DNA of 51,004 nt from JBCDCB01 sp039182735 (GCA_039182735.1 JBCDCB010000021.1:1-51004), one strand, 5' to 3'; positions 33,844 to 43,013 are shown, counted from the first letter of the stretch. The notes: generated by a model from the letters alone, not told the origin. Numbers and translations are program-made.

Positions 33844-34641
33844 TCAGCGGCTCTGCGCGGTCGCGTTCTTGGCGCGCTTCTTGTCGGCGGCCGTCTGGAT
33901 CTCGTCACGCAGGCCGTCTTCGATGTAGAGGATCGCGTGGCACTTCCCGCACTGCGAGAGGTCGCCCCGCTGCAGCAGGCGGTTGGTGAGTTCCGCAGGA
34001 ACGATCGTGTAGCACGCCCCGCAGGTGTACTCCATGTCCTTCCGGCTGAGTTCCTCGATCGCCGCCATGACCTCTTCGTCATCGCTCGCGACGTTCTGGC
34101 GCTCTTCGTAGAGCGCGAGCGCCGCCGCCGGGACCTCCGCCCGCGCTGCCTCGCGCTTCTGCTCCAGTTCCTCGACCCGGTCTCGGATCTCGGTCTCGCG
34201 CTCGTCGCGGTCCTTCTTGGCGACCTCGACGACCTTGCCGCGCTGCTCGATCTGCGCTTCAACCTCGGCGAGCGCCGTGCGCAGGGAGTCGATCTCTGTC
34301 AGCCGTCCGAGCCCGCGCTCCTCGATGAGCGTCTTGTCCGCCTTGACCGTATTGAGCTCGGTCAGCAGCGCGGTGTGCTCCTTGCTCGTCTGCGCCGTGT
34401 TCGCACGGTCGCGCAGCGTGAGCATCCGCTCCTCCATCGAGTTGACTTCCTGCTCGTCGTTGTGGGCGGAGGCTTCGAGCTGGCGGAGCTGGCTCTTGAG
34501 GGTCTCGGCCTGCTGCTGCAGCGCGTCGCGCTGCGCGCTCTGGGCGTTCAGGTATCGCTCGGCGGCCTTCAGCTTGCGCTTGAGGCCCGACAACTGCTGA
34601 TCGACTCGGTATAGATTCAGCAGCTTCGACGTGACGCCCAT
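33844..34641 (-). CDS. Coiled-coil protein with C-terminal C4 zinc ribbon
   Basis: A 265-aa protein. Residues about 5-185 are continuous coiled coil (helical hairpin, heptads rich in Leu/Glu/Arg). The C-terminus carries a C4 zinc ribbon, YTCGACY and SQCGKCH about 28 residues apart. This is the layout of the widespread CT398/zf-RING_7 family, which has been linked to secretion and to RNA-related functions without a settled role. It is the last gene of the uppS-hypothetical-cdsA strand run, 84 nt after cdsA. I looked for RNase P RNA nearby, as in some genomes, and saw none. Confidence 0.85.
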   Translation of the reverse strand: MGVTSKLLNLYRVDQQLSGLKRKLKAAERYLNAQSAQRDALQQQAETLKSQLRQLEASAHNDEQEVNSMEERMLTLRDRANTAQTSKEHTALLTELNTVKADKTLIEERGLGRLTEIDSLRTALAEVEAQIEQRGKVVEVAKKDRDERETEIRDRVEELEQKREAARAEVPAAALALYEERQNVASDDEEVMAAIEELSRKDMEYTCGACYTIVPAELTNRLLQRGDLSQCGKCHAILYIEDGLRDEIQTAADKKRAKNATAQSR

Positions 34642-34725
34642 AGAAACTCCCCAAAGACCACCCGTGTCAACATGAAGTGTACCACCGTCCCCAAGCCCGC
34701 GTGGGCACCAATCCGCGAGGCGGAG

Positions 34726-35589
34726 TCAGGTCGCCGCGATCCAAAGCGCCCAGTACGCGATGGGGCCGACGAGCAGGGGGGAATCGATCACGTCCACCAC
34801 GCCACCAAACCCGGGCAGCGTTTGCGAGTAGTCCTTGAGCCCCGCGTCGCGCTTGAGCAGCGACGCGACCAGATCGCCCGCCTGACCAACGAGCCCCATC
34901 ACGCCGCTGAGCAGCGCGCAAACCCAGATCGGCGGGACACGTTCCCCGGTCAAGGTCAGCGGCAGCGCGACCGCGCCAACGACCGCCGCGAGGATCACGC
35001 CGCCGATGAGCCCCTCCCACGTCTTTCCGGGGCTGAGCCACGGGATGAGCTTCGTCCGCCCGAGCGAACGCCCCGTGAAGTACGCGCCGATGTCGTAGCC
35101 CTTGGTGATGAGCAGGATCGCCAGCAGTAGCCACGCGGAGTGCTCGGCACGCAGGTGCAGCATGAACCCGCCGAGGATGCCTGGGTAGACGAACGCGAGC
35201 AGCGTCGCGCCGCTCGCGGCGACCACGCCGTCCGCCGTCTGATGCCGTGCATAGAACACGAGCGCCCCCACGAACACCAACGCCGCACCCGTCGAGGCGA
35301 TCGCCACGCCCGGCACGCCCTCCTGCACACCCAGCAGCACCGGAGGCAAGCCCGACGCGGCGAGCCCCGCGGCGCACGCCAGCGCCGTCACCAGCGCGCG
35401 CGCATCCACGCCCCGCAGCCGGAAGATCCTGTTCAATTCGCACCCCGCGAGGATCGAGGCCAGCAGAAGCGGGCCCAGCAGCACGGCACCGGGTGCCCAC
35501 CCGTGGCGCGCGGCGACCTCGTCGAGCCAGATCAGCGCGACGAGCGCGATCACCAGGATCGGGCCGAGCACGAGTCGCTCACGCAGCAT
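34726..35589 (-). CDS. cdsA: Phosphatidate cytidylyltransferase
   Basis: CdsA makes CDP-diacylglycerol from phosphatidate and CTP at the inner membrane. The 287-aa protein has about eight helices. The C-terminal signature is SLLKRDAGLKDYSQTLPGFG, then GVVDVIDSPL. Compared with the usual pattern, the His of GHGG is Phe and DR-x-D is DVID. The catalytic Lys/Asp residues (KRD, KD) are present. ATG 35589 follows the hypothetical gene after 20 nt. Next to uppS, as in many bacteria. Confidence 0.88.
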   Translation of the reverse strand: MLRERLVLGPILVIALVALIWLDEVAARHGWAPGAVLLGPLLLASILAGCELNRIFRLRGVDARALVTALACAAGLAASGLPPVLLGVQEGVPGVAIASTGAALVFVGALVFYARHQTADGVVAASGATLLAFVYPGILGGFMLHLRAEHSAWLLLAILLITKGYDIGAYFTGRSLGRTKLIPWLSPGKTWEGLIGGVILAAVVGAVALPLTLTGERVPPIWVCALLSGVMGLVGQAGDLVASLLKRDAGLKDYSQTLPGFGGVVDVIDSPLLVGPIAYWALWIAAT

Positions 35590-35609
35590 GGGCCCACTGT
35601 ACGCCCGAT

Positions 35610-36548
35610 CTACGCGGGGTCGTCGTCCGGGGGTTCCGAGCCGAGCGCTTCGAGCAGTTCGGGCATGCACCCGCCGTGGCTGAGTTCGACGCGACGCGAG
35701 TCACCATCCTCGATGACCATGGACGGCAACCGCTCGACGCGCGCGCCACGCTTCCAGTAGATGCCGTCGCCGATCGCGCCGCCCGCTTTCTGGGCCTCGT
35801 GCTCGAGCGAGAGGGTCATCTGCACCATGGATGCGAGCCCGCCCAGCCCGCTGCCGGGCCCGACCCGCAGTGCGAGCAGCACGCGCCGATCGGGCAGCGC
35901 GAAGAGCACCCCCGCGTCGCTCGGCTCGAACGCGTCGAGCGCGAAGTACCCCGAAGACCCGAGGCGCTCGCTGTCCATCACCGCGAACATGCCCGGGACA
36001 CCGTCCACGTCCAGCGCGTCCCGCTCCGGCTCCCAGCGCTCGCGCTCGGCGAGCACCGCCAGGCGCAGCACCTCGTCGAAGTCCACCGGCCACGCATCAA
36101 GATCGCTCGTGCGCACGAGCGGCGCCGTCTCGCTCACGCCGACCGATACCGCGACCAGCAGATCATCAAAGAGATCCCGCCGGCACATCGCGCGGTCCGG
36201 ACCGCTCAGCGCGCTCGGCGGAACCACCCGCGGCGAGACCAACGGACGCACCTCGTCGAAGTCCGACAGCAGCGCACGATCGATCGGCCAGCCCAGCGTG
36301 TCGGCGAGCAGCAGGTCCAGCCGCGTGTCCGAACCCGGCGCCACGAGTTCCTCCAGCACGCTCGTCGGCAGCACATCCACAGACAGGTTGAAGCGTGTCC
36401 CGCCACGCTTGACCGAGGCCTCGGCGCTCTCCCAGCGGATTTCCGAGCAGCCCAGGCGCTCGAGCGATTGCCCCAGACGCGTGCGCACCGGGTCGTCCGC
36501 CCGATCGGAGCGCGTCGAGAAAAAGCGTCCCAGGTCGCCCAATCCCAT
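35610..36548 (-). CDS. Hypothetical protein between uppS and cdsA
   Basis: A soluble, acidic 312-aa protein with no recognised domain. It begins MGLGDLGRFFSTRSDRADDP and seems to have two alpha/beta halves. It contains several Asp/Glu-rich turns, LSAL and FDEVRPLV elements, and a Pro/Asp-rich end (SEPPDDDPA). I choose ATG 36548, in line with spacing to uppS (22 nt); the frame is open to 36647. Its place in an uppS-cdsA operon suggests an envelope-related or housekeeping role, but that is only context. Confidence 0.72.
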   Translation of the reverse strand: MGLGDLGRFFSTRSDRADDPVRTRLGQSLERLGCSEIRWESAEASVKRGGTRFNLSVDVLPTSVLEELVAPGSDTRLDLLLADTLGWPIDRALLSDFDEVRPLVSPRVVPPSALSGPDRAMCRRDLFDDLLVAVSVGVSETAPLVRTSDLDAWPVDFDEVLRLAVLAERERWEPERDALDVDGVPGMFAVMDSERLGSSGYFALDAFEPSDAGVLFALPDRRVLLALRVGPGSGLGGLASMVQMTLSLEHEAQKAGGAIGDGIYWKRGARVERLPSMVIEDGDSRRVELSHGGCMPELLEALGSEPPDDDPA

Positions 36549-36570
36549 ATGCGCAGCGTACCCCGTCGGC

Positions 36571-37467
36571 TCAGCGTTCGCTGGCGACCTGCGTCTGCGT
36601 CCGACCGAACCGCCGCTCGCGAGACGCATACGCGCGCACCGCATCAAACAGCGAATCCCTGTCGAAGTCGGGCCACAGCGTCTCGGTGACGTAGATCTCT
36701 GCGTAACTGAGCTGCCACAGCAGGAAGTTGCTCAGACGCATCTCCCCGGCGGTGCGGATCAGCAGGTCCGGCTCGGGCATGCCCGCGGTGTCGAGCTGAC
36801 GCGCGAACAACTCCTCGCCGATCGATGCGGCCTCGATCTCGCCTTGCGCCACACGTTCCGCGAGCGTGCGCGCGGCGTGCGCGATCTCGTGCCGACCGCC
36901 GTAGTCCACCGCCAGGCAGAGCGTCGGCCCGGTGCACGACGCCGTAGCCTCAATCAACGCGTCGAGCGCTTCGAGCGATTCGCTCGGCAGGCGGTCACGC
37001 CGACCGATCTGCGAGAAGCGGATGTTTTTGCGGACCAGCTCGTCGCGCTCATTCTCGAGGTACGTCAGGTACAGCGACATCAGCAGGCCGATTTCCTCGG
37101 ACGGGCGGCGCCAGTTCTCGCTCGAGAACGAGAAGAGCGTGAGCTGTTCGATCCCCAACCGCCCGCTCCATTCCACGAGCTCACGCACCGCGGTCGCGCC
37201 GTTGCGGTGCCCATAGATGCGCGGAAGATCGCGAGACTCCGCCCAGCGACCGTTCCCGTCCATAATCACCGCGACGTGCGTCGGCACGCGCGTCGGCGGC
37301 ACGCCGGGCACCCACCGCATCGGATCCGCGTCGGGAGAAATCGTGCGCATCCGCTCCACGCGATCCCGTTCGGGGCCCAGCGGGACCCGGTCGATCGGCG
37401 TGAGCGGGGCGTCTGTCGGATTCGGCTCGGGCTGACGCGCGGACGGCGCCGCTGCTGACTGATTCAC
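36571..37467 (-). CDS. uppS: Isoprenyl transferase (undecaprenyl diphosphate synthase)
   Basis: UppS makes the C55 lipid carrier needed by MraY. The 298-aa protein shows VAVIMDGNGRWAESR with the catalytic Asp, RNGATAVRELVEW, LFSFSSENWRRP, and PDLLIRTAGEMRLSNFLLWQ. The RTSGE motif is RTAGE here. About 60 Pro-rich residues precede the catalytic domain. The GTG start at 37467 has AGGAG ten bases upstream, and internal Met40 or Met49 would be alternative starts. First gene of the uppS-hypothetical-cdsA run. Confidence 0.93.
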   Translation of the reverse strand: MNQSAAAPSARQPEPNPTDAPLTPIDRVPLGPERDRVERMRTISPDADPMRWVPGVPPTRVPTHVAVIMDGNGRWAESRDLPRIYGHRNGATAVRELVEWSGRLGIEQLTLFSFSSENWRRPSEEIGLLMSLYLTYLENERDELVRKNIRFSQIGRRDRLPSESLEALDALIEATASCTGPTLCLAVDYGGRHEIAHAARTLAERVAQGEIEAASIGEELFARQLDTAGMPEPDLLIRTAGEMRLSNFLLWQLSYAEIYVTETLWPDFDRDSLFDAVRAYASRERRFGRTQTQVASER

Positions 37468-37557
37468 CGGTGCGGGCTCCTGACGGTTCGTGCGTGCAGG
37501 CTATGCGCCGATGCGCCGCCCGTCACCATCGCAGAACGTCGGAGCACCCTCCCCGGT

Positions 37558-38409
37558 TCACGCGGCGTCGCGATTCTCGCTCGCGTTGGCAAAGTGCTCG
37601 AGCGTCGCCGCCAGGCGGGACATGTCCGTCGGCAGACCGACGACATCGACCACGTCGTTCCGAGTGCAGTCGCCCGTGTTGGTGAGCGCGGCGACCGGTC
37701 CGGTAAACCCCACATCCCGCACGACCCGCGCCGGCGCCTGGTGGTGGTTCATCCCGCCGAACCCGTCCACGTCGATCAGCACACCGAGCACGCCCGGCGT
37801 GGCGAGGGCATCGCTCAACTCGGCCACCGTCGCGACGTGGCGGTGCGAAATCCCGAGCACCGCGAGGGCCTGGCGGATCAGCCCGGCCTCCTTGCCGTCC
37901 GGCGTCGCGACCAGCACCGTCCCCGAATCGACCGCGATCCGCTTGGGCCCGCTTGCCTCGGCTTTGCGGATCCGCTGCTCGATCTGCTTCATCGTGCGCT
38001 CGTCGCAGAACGCCGCAGGGTCGATCTTCTCATGGAAGCGGACGCCCACCTCGTGGATCGGGGCCTTGAGCAGTCGGCACGCCACGACCTCGCCGGTGAC
38101 CCGCGTGATCTCGCCGCTGTTAGCACCCATGGTCACAACGCAGAGCGTCCCGTGGTGGAGGAAGCCCTTGTAAACAAACCCGATCCCGCCGGCGGAGAGG
38201 TTCCGCGGCGCGACCAACCAGCGCTGGATCCCGCCGCCCGGGTGCTGCACGTCGAGCGCGACGTGCGCGGCGCGATAGGGGTAGCGCGTCTGCTCGCGCT
38301 TGTTGCGGCCCGTCGGTGCCTTGTCTTCGGAACTCGCGTCGAGCCCGTCGAGCAGTGCCGCCCGAGCGCGATCGCTGAGCTGGATGGAGGCCTTGTACTT
38401 CTCGGACAT
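37558..38409 (-). CDS. PilZ-domain protein with receiver-like C-terminus
   Basis: A 283-aa soluble protein. Residues about 30-140 are a PilZ domain: a basic KREQTRYPYR segment and PRNLSAGGIGFV match the RxxxR and [DN]xSxxG c-di-GMP motifs. Residues 160-275 resemble a response-regulator receiver fold (TVLVATPDGKEAGLIRQAL, GVLIDVDGFGG, PVAALTNTG). The acidic pocket is incomplete, so I doubt it is phosphorylated normally. Likely a c-di-GMP effector. ATG 38409; it is 90 nt upstream of uppS on the same strand. Confidence 0.82.
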   Translation of the reverse strand: MSEKYKASIQLSDRARAALLDGLDASSEDKAPTGRNKREQTRYPYRAAHVALDVQHPGGGIQRWLVAPRNLSAGGIGFVYKGFLHHGTLCVVTMGANSGEITRVTGEVVACRLLKAPIHEVGVRFHEKIDPAAFCDERTMKQIEQRIRKAEASGPKRIAVDSGTVLVATPDGKEAGLIRQALAVLGISHRHVATVAELSDALATPGVLGVLIDVDGFGGMNHHQAPARVVRDVGFTGPVAALTNTGDCTRNDVVDVVGLPTDMSRLAATLEHFANASENRDAA

Positions 38410-38581
38410 GTGTCTCACTCGCCGCGGTGGAATCCGGGGTATCGGAGCGCAGCGGGAGGGGGATCCACCCGAAGTCGGTGACGCCGCGCCGATCGCGGGC
38501 GGGTTCTGACGGCCGGAGCGCCTGCGCGCTCAACGCGACGATCGGAGCGGCCGAGACTACGCTTCGTTCCCGCGTTGTGGA

Positions 38582-38631
38582 ACCGCCGTGGGCGGTGCGG
38601 GTAGACAGTGATGGCGTCGAGTCGCGACGCC
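38582..38631 (+). promoter_or_regulatory. Two hairpins in the leader of the DUF1573 gene
   Basis: ACCGCC-GTG-GGCGGT (38582-38596) and GGCGTCG-AGTCG-CGACGCC (38613-38631) are perfect stems 26 to 75 nt before the ATG at 38658. They could influence translation or mRNA stability. GAGGGG follows as ribosome-binding site. Confidence 0.4.
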
Positions 38632-38657
38632 GAGAGACCGGTTCGAGGGGTTCACGC

Positions 38658-39683
38658 ATGCGCACACAGAGTCGTCGGGGTTGGGTGCTGTTCGCTTCGC
38701 TGATCGCCGGCGCGATGATCCCATCGCTCGCCTCGGCGCAGGACCGTCCGGCGATCCCGCCGATTGAGTTCGACCCGCCCCGTCTCAACATGGGCGTGGT
38801 GCTGCCCGAGTCGGTGACCGACCACGTCGTCCGCGTGCGGAACACGGGCGATGAGCCGCTCCGCCTGGTCGAAGTCCACAAGTCCTGCTCCTGCTTCAAG
38901 AATGTGCAGCTCAGCTCCACGCTCATCAATCCGGGAGAAGATATCGACGCGACGATCACCTACGAGGCGACACCCCTGCCCAACATGGCGAACGTGGCGT
39001 TGCGGTTCGAAGTCGCTGACTACGTCTCGATGAAGACGTTCCAGGTTATGGCGCAGATCCACCAGCCGGTGGTGACGGTGCCCTCCGCCTTGAGCTTCCG
39101 CGTCGATCGCAAGAAGTCCGGCAACATTCGCATCTCGTCGCCCGACGGCGAGCCCTTCCGCCTGCTCGCGGTGGACGGGCTCCCGCCCAACCTGGTCAAC
39201 GACGACGGCACGGTGAAGAACCGCTACGTGATCTCGTACGACTACGAGGAGATCCTCCCGCCGCCCTACCTCGTCGTCGAGACGGATAAGAAAGACGCCG
39301 AGCTGCTCCCGGTCGCGGTGTACGACACGCGGGTGGCGGCGCACGAGCGCGCGTTCCAGAAAGGAAAGATGCGGGCAGACAAGCGCCTGTTCAATCTGGG
39401 CGTGCTCGAACCCGGTGCAACGTTCCACGTGGACGTGCCCATCAAGCGGACGCCGCGACAGGGCGAGATCACGTGCGACGTGCTCGGTGCAGACGACCTC
39501 TCGGGCACGCTGGAGGGCTACTGGCCCGAGTCGCCCACCCGGGGCATCGCGCGGGTCAACCTGGAACTCTCACAAGACGTGCAGGACGGCCCGCAGATCG
39601 TTCCCGCAATCTTCCGCATGGGCGCGGATCAGACCCGCATCCACCTCGTCTTCACCGTCCGCCAGGAAGCGAGCTCGCAGTGA
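38658..39683 (+). CDS. Exported DUF1573 (Ig-like) protein
   Basis: A 341-aa periplasmic protein. The signal peptide (RRGWVLFASLIAGAMIPSLASA) is followed by a DUF1573 domain: IEFDPPRLNMGVVLPE, VRVRNTGDEPLRLVEVHKSC, SCFKNVQLSSTLINPGE. The SCSC pair is the usual conserved cysteine motif in this family. A second, diverged repeat covers about residues 150-330 (KRLFNLGVLEPGATFHVDV). I choose ATG 38658, which starts the signal peptide; the frame runs upstream to 38427 without coding character. Its stop overlaps the next gene (GTGA), suggesting that the two products cooperate. Confidence 0.82.
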   Translation: MRTQSRRGWVLFASLIAGAMIPSLASAQDRPAIPPIEFDPPRLNMGVVLPESVTDHVVRVRNTGDEPLRLVEVHKSCSCFKNVQLSSTLINPGEDIDATITYEATPLPNMANVALRFEVADYVSMKTFQVMAQIHQPVVTVPSALSFRVDRKKSGNIRISSPDGEPFRLLAVDGLPPNLVNDDGTVKNRYVISYDYEEILPPPYLVVETDKKDAELLPVAVYDTRVAAHERAFQKGKMRADKRLFNLGVLEPGATFHVDVPIKRTPRQGEITCDVLGADDLSGTLEGYWPESPTRGIARVNLELSQDVQDGPQIVPAIFRMGADQTRIHLVFTVRQEASSQ

Positions 39684-40618
39684 ACGAGTCGGCGGAACCG
39701 AAGAAACGCCTCGGGCCGGTGACGCGCGTCGCGGCCCTCTTGCTTGCGATGTGCGTGGGCTTTGTGCTGCAGTTCGCCGCCGCGGGCAAGCTGATGTCGC
39801 CCAGCCCCTACAAGACCGTCGAGCTGCCCACGTGGCTCACGACCGACGCGAACGGAGCGCCGGTCGAGGTGCTCGCCGACTACCTCATCGCGGGCGGCGA
39901 GCTGGTGATCGTCCTGCTCGTGCTCTCGCTCTCGTTCTGGAAGGTCACGTGGCTCGGCGTGGCGACGTTCTTCGCCGGGCTCGCGGGGTACGCCGGGTAC
40001 TTCACCTACGTGGCGAAGGGCCCGTGCGGCTGCTTCGGAGGCCTGTGGACCCCGCCCGAGGGCTTCAGCTTCACGATGGACCTCGCGATCGTGGCGCTCT
40101 CGATGATCGTCGCGTACGCGATGCGCGCGCGCACGCTGCTGCTCGTGTGCGTGATCGCCGCGAGCGCGGCGGCGGCGACGGGGTACTGGTACGCCTCAAC
40201 CGTTCCCAACGCGCAGACCTCGACGACCAACAACGCGGGGCGAGACGCAATCGACAGGCTCATGGACACCGACGCCATGTCCGACATCCGCGAGCAGGCG
40301 GAGTTCGGCGGGCCCGTCTGGGCGATCTTCGTCCACGACCCCGGGTGTTCCACGTGCAACGAGATGAAGCCGATCATCGAGCAGGAAGTGTGGACCCTCG
40401 AAGAAACGGTCGATCCGTACTTCCAGATCCGCATGGCCTCCATCCCCGAGTTCATAGAGAGCGACGGCATCGAGAACTGGGCCTGGGAGCAGACGCCCAC
40501 GGTCTTCCTCGTTGATTCCAGCGGACAGGTGATGCGTGACCGTGTCTGGGGCGGCAAAGACGCGTGGGATTTTGTTTACGGGATCGCCGATCTCCACGCC
40601 GAGTTCAGCGGGCAGTAG
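39680..40618 (+). CDS. MauE-like membrane protein fused to thioredoxin-like domain
   Basis: A 312-aa protein. Residues about 15-160 hold four membrane helices of MauE/DoxX type (FVLQFAAAGKLMSPSPYKTV, and the family motif KGPCGCFGG). A further helix at 150-170 leads to a periplasmic thioredoxin-fold domain: VWAIFVHDPGCSTCNEMKP gives the CxxC (C-S-T-C), and QTPTVFLVDSSGQV the cis-Pro region. I infer electron transfer through the membrane to a periplasmic thiol substrate, perhaps the cysteine-containing DUF1573 partner upstream. GTG 39680 overlaps that gene. Its stop is 6 nt from the convergent gene's stop. Confidence 0.84.
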   Translation: MNESAEPKKRLGPVTRVAALLLAMCVGFVLQFAAAGKLMSPSPYKTVELPTWLTTDANGAPVEVLADYLIAGGELVIVLLVLSLSFWKVTWLGVATFFAGLAGYAGYFTYVAKGPCGCFGGLWTPPEGFSFTMDLAIVALSMIVAYAMRARTLLLVCVIAASAAAATGYWYASTVPNAQTSTTNNAGRDAIDRLMDTDAMSDIREQAEFGGPVWAIFVHDPGCSTCNEMKPIIEQEVWTLEETVDPYFQIRMASIPEFIESDGIENWAWEQTPTVFLVDSSGQVMRDRVWGGKDAWDFVYGIADLHAEFSGQ

Positions 40619-40624
40619 CGCGAA

Positions 40625-42829
40625 TCAGTTCACCCGAGCGTCCCACTTGGCCTCCTCGTCGGGGCGCCCCAACATGCGCATCATGTTGGTGGCGTCGGTC
40701 GCGATGCGGCGTTTGGTCTCGGGGGTGTCCGTGGACTCGAATGCACGTTCGAGCGACTCGTCGCCCAGCTCGTTGTTGCCGAGCTCGTACGCGAACTGTG
40801 CCTTGAAGAACCAGCCCTGCGTGTTCGCGGGGTTGAGCTCGAGCGAACGCCCGAGGGCCTTGAGCGCCGCCTCGAAGTTGCCCCGCAGTCTGACGTAGCC
40901 CGACGCGAGCGACTCCCACGCATAGGCATTGTCGGGGTCTACCTCTGTCGCCGCGAGGTACGCGCGCATCACCTGGGCCCGCTGCGCATCGAGCTCTTCG
41001 GGTGTGCGCGCAGGTGTGCCCTCGAGCAACCGCGCGAGCACGAGGTGCGTGCGCGCGATCGCCTCTTGTCGGCGCTCGCGTTCGGCCGTGCGCTTGGCAT
41101 TGTCGGGATTCGGGAGGCGCTGCAGCGCTTCGCGTGCGTCCTGCAGTTGCGGCGCGATAGCGTCGGGCCCGAGGGCCGTGCTCACGAGCATCTGCCGCTC
41201 GCGCACCCGCCAGAAGTCCGGGTGCGCTTCGAGCGTGGAGGCGAGCAGGCGCAGCGCCTCGGCACCGCGGCTCTGCAGCAGCAGCACGCCGGCGAGGTCC
41301 ACCACGATCTCGTCCCCCGGTCCCGATCGCTCGATCACGCGGCGCAGGGCGGTTTCGGCCTGTTCGGGGTTGCCCAGCGTGAGCGCGGCCTTGGCGATGC
41401 GCGTGTCGGTGGGGTTCGCGCCGAGGAAGCCGATCCCCCCGGCGTCGATCGTGCGTGACCGGTTCAGGTGCGCGAGCGCACGCTCGGCGCGATCGACTGT
41501 CTCTCGCCCGTAGCGTGATTCGGGCGTCTCGCCGGGCTCGAAGGGGGTGAGCGCTTCGTCTGCCGAGACGTCGATCCGGTCGGTGAGCGCGTGCCCGACC
41601 CACTTGCTCATGTTGACGGTCCAGGAGTGCGCGCCGAAGAGCGTGGCGAGGACGAAGGCGATACTCGCGACCGCGCCCGCGCCGGTGAGCCTGCCGCGCT
41701 TCTTGATCTGGATGCGCAGCGCGCGCACGTTGGCGTCACGCAGCACGCGCAGCGCCTTCCATGTGAAGAACGTCATGCACGCGGCGATGCCCACGGCCAT
41801 CAGCAGGGGGATCAGCCCGTACAGCGAACGCATCGCCATGACCCAGAACAGAAAGACGACGAGCAGCAGGAGGTCCTCCGCGATCGACGTGTCGAACCGC
41901 TTGGGCGTGGGCTCGCGCTCCGGCTTGCCCTTGATCGCGGCGGGCGTGCGGAACGAGAAGGAGAGCGCGTCGTTGGGACAGACGCTCACGCAGTCCATGC
42001 ACTTCATGCAGCCGGGATCGACGACCATGCCGTGGTCGTGAATCTCCTCGTGTACACGGACGTTGGAGGTGCAGTTGGCGGTGCAGTACCCGCAGCGTTC
42101 GCAGAGATCGTCGTCCACCACGATGCGCCCGACCGAGACGGTGTCGACGGGCGCGAAGAACCCGCCGTAGGGACAGCCGTAGGTGCAAAAGCCCTTCGCG
42201 CCCAGGACGTAGACGCAGACGAAGCCGCAGACAAAGAGGAACGGGACCGCGATGAACCACGGCGGGAAGGTCGCCCAGAAGTCTTCGGTGATGAGGTGGT
42301 TCGTGAACCCGGCGTCGGGGAAGGGCGGGACCGTGAACCACGTCGCGATGCCCGGCGCGACGCGTTCGAGCACGGGCGCGAGCACGAATCGCTTGAACGT
42401 CGGCCACACGAACATGTACAGCGCGAGGATGGTGGGCACGAGGACGAGCAGGCGCGAGCGGAAGGGCTTGGGGCGGATGCCGACCTTCTTGAGCATCCAC
42501 CCGCAGAGGTCCTGCAGCGCGACGACGTGGCAGAGCCAGCCGCAGAAGAAACGCCCGAAGACGAGCGTCGAGAGGATGGCGAGGGCGAACATGATCGCGC
42601 CTGCGTTGACGAGCCCCTGCTCGAGTGTCTGCATGGACTCACTGGGCTCGACGGGCGAGATGGTCTTGCCCATCACGAGCCACTGCACCACGTGCGCCAC
42701 GATGAGGACATGCACCGCGATCAGCACGCCGGCGCGCCAGCGGCCGATGCGCGATGTGGGCGCGCGCGATGGGCGTGGTTCTGGCAGGACCTTCAGCGGG
42801 ATCGAGCGCGGCTCGGACATGTGGGTCAT
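40625..42829 (-). CDS. NapH/CcoG-like polyferredoxin fused to TPR domain
   Basis: A 734-aa membrane protein. Residues 30-230 have four helices with the paired Cys motifs FCGWLCHVVALQD and TYGCPYGG typical of NapH, NosR and CcoG. Two [4Fe-4S] clusters follow (CERCGYCTANC and CMKCMDCVSVCP, about residues 240-285), then three more helices to about 400. The C-terminal 300 residues are tetratricopeptide repeats, for example GNFEAALKALGRSLELNPAN. It may pass electrons from quinol or ferredoxin to a partner held by the TPR part. Ferredoxin and TPR domains in one chain are unusual. The start is ATG 42829, with ATG 42820 as an alternative. Confidence 0.82.
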   Translation of the reverse strand: MTHMSEPRSIPLKVLPEPRPSRAPTSRIGRWRAGVLIAVHVLIVAHVVQWLVMGKTISPVEPSESMQTLEQGLVNAGAIMFALAILSTLVFGRFFCGWLCHVVALQDLCGWMLKKVGIRPKPFRSRLLVLVPTILALYMFVWPTFKRFVLAPVLERVAPGIATWFTVPPFPDAGFTNHLITEDFWATFPPWFIAVPFLFVCGFVCVYVLGAKGFCTYGCPYGGFFAPVDTVSVGRIVVDDDLCERCGYCTANCTSNVRVHEEIHDHGMVVDPGCMKCMDCVSVCPNDALSFSFRTPAAIKGKPEREPTPKRFDTSIAEDLLLLVVFLFWVMAMRSLYGLIPLLMAVGIAACMTFFTWKALRVLRDANVRALRIQIKKRGRLTGAGAVASIAFVLATLFGAHSWTVNMSKWVGHALTDRIDVSADEALTPFEPGETPESRYGRETVDRAERALAHLNRSRTIDAGGIGFLGANPTDTRIAKAALTLGNPEQAETALRRVIERSGPGDEIVVDLAGVLLLQSRGAEALRLLASTLEAHPDFWRVRERQMLVSTALGPDAIAPQLQDAREALQRLPNPDNAKRTAERERRQEAIARTHLVLARLLEGTPARTPEELDAQRAQVMRAYLAATEVDPDNAYAWESLASGYVRLRGNFEAALKALGRSLELNPANTQGWFFKAQFAYELGNNELGDESLERAFESTDTPETKRRIATDATNMMRMLGRPDEEAKWDARVN

Positions 42830-43013
42830 GGTTGGATCGATCGGCGGCTCGGGCGCGCTGTGGGATCGCCCAGTTCTCGGGCCGAGACCGGGTGTCGGGG
42901 CAAGTGTCTCGGTGCGTCTGTGTGCCCATTGTTCGGACCGTCTCAGGAGTTGGGATCAATCGGAGGCAAGAATCGGGAAAACCCGTATGGATCCGTTGTG
43001 AGGGGTCCGAACG

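Noticed and set aside
34642..34725. RNase P RNA beside the zinc-ribbon gene
   Set aside because: The gap is only 84 nt and contains none of the conserved P4 elements.
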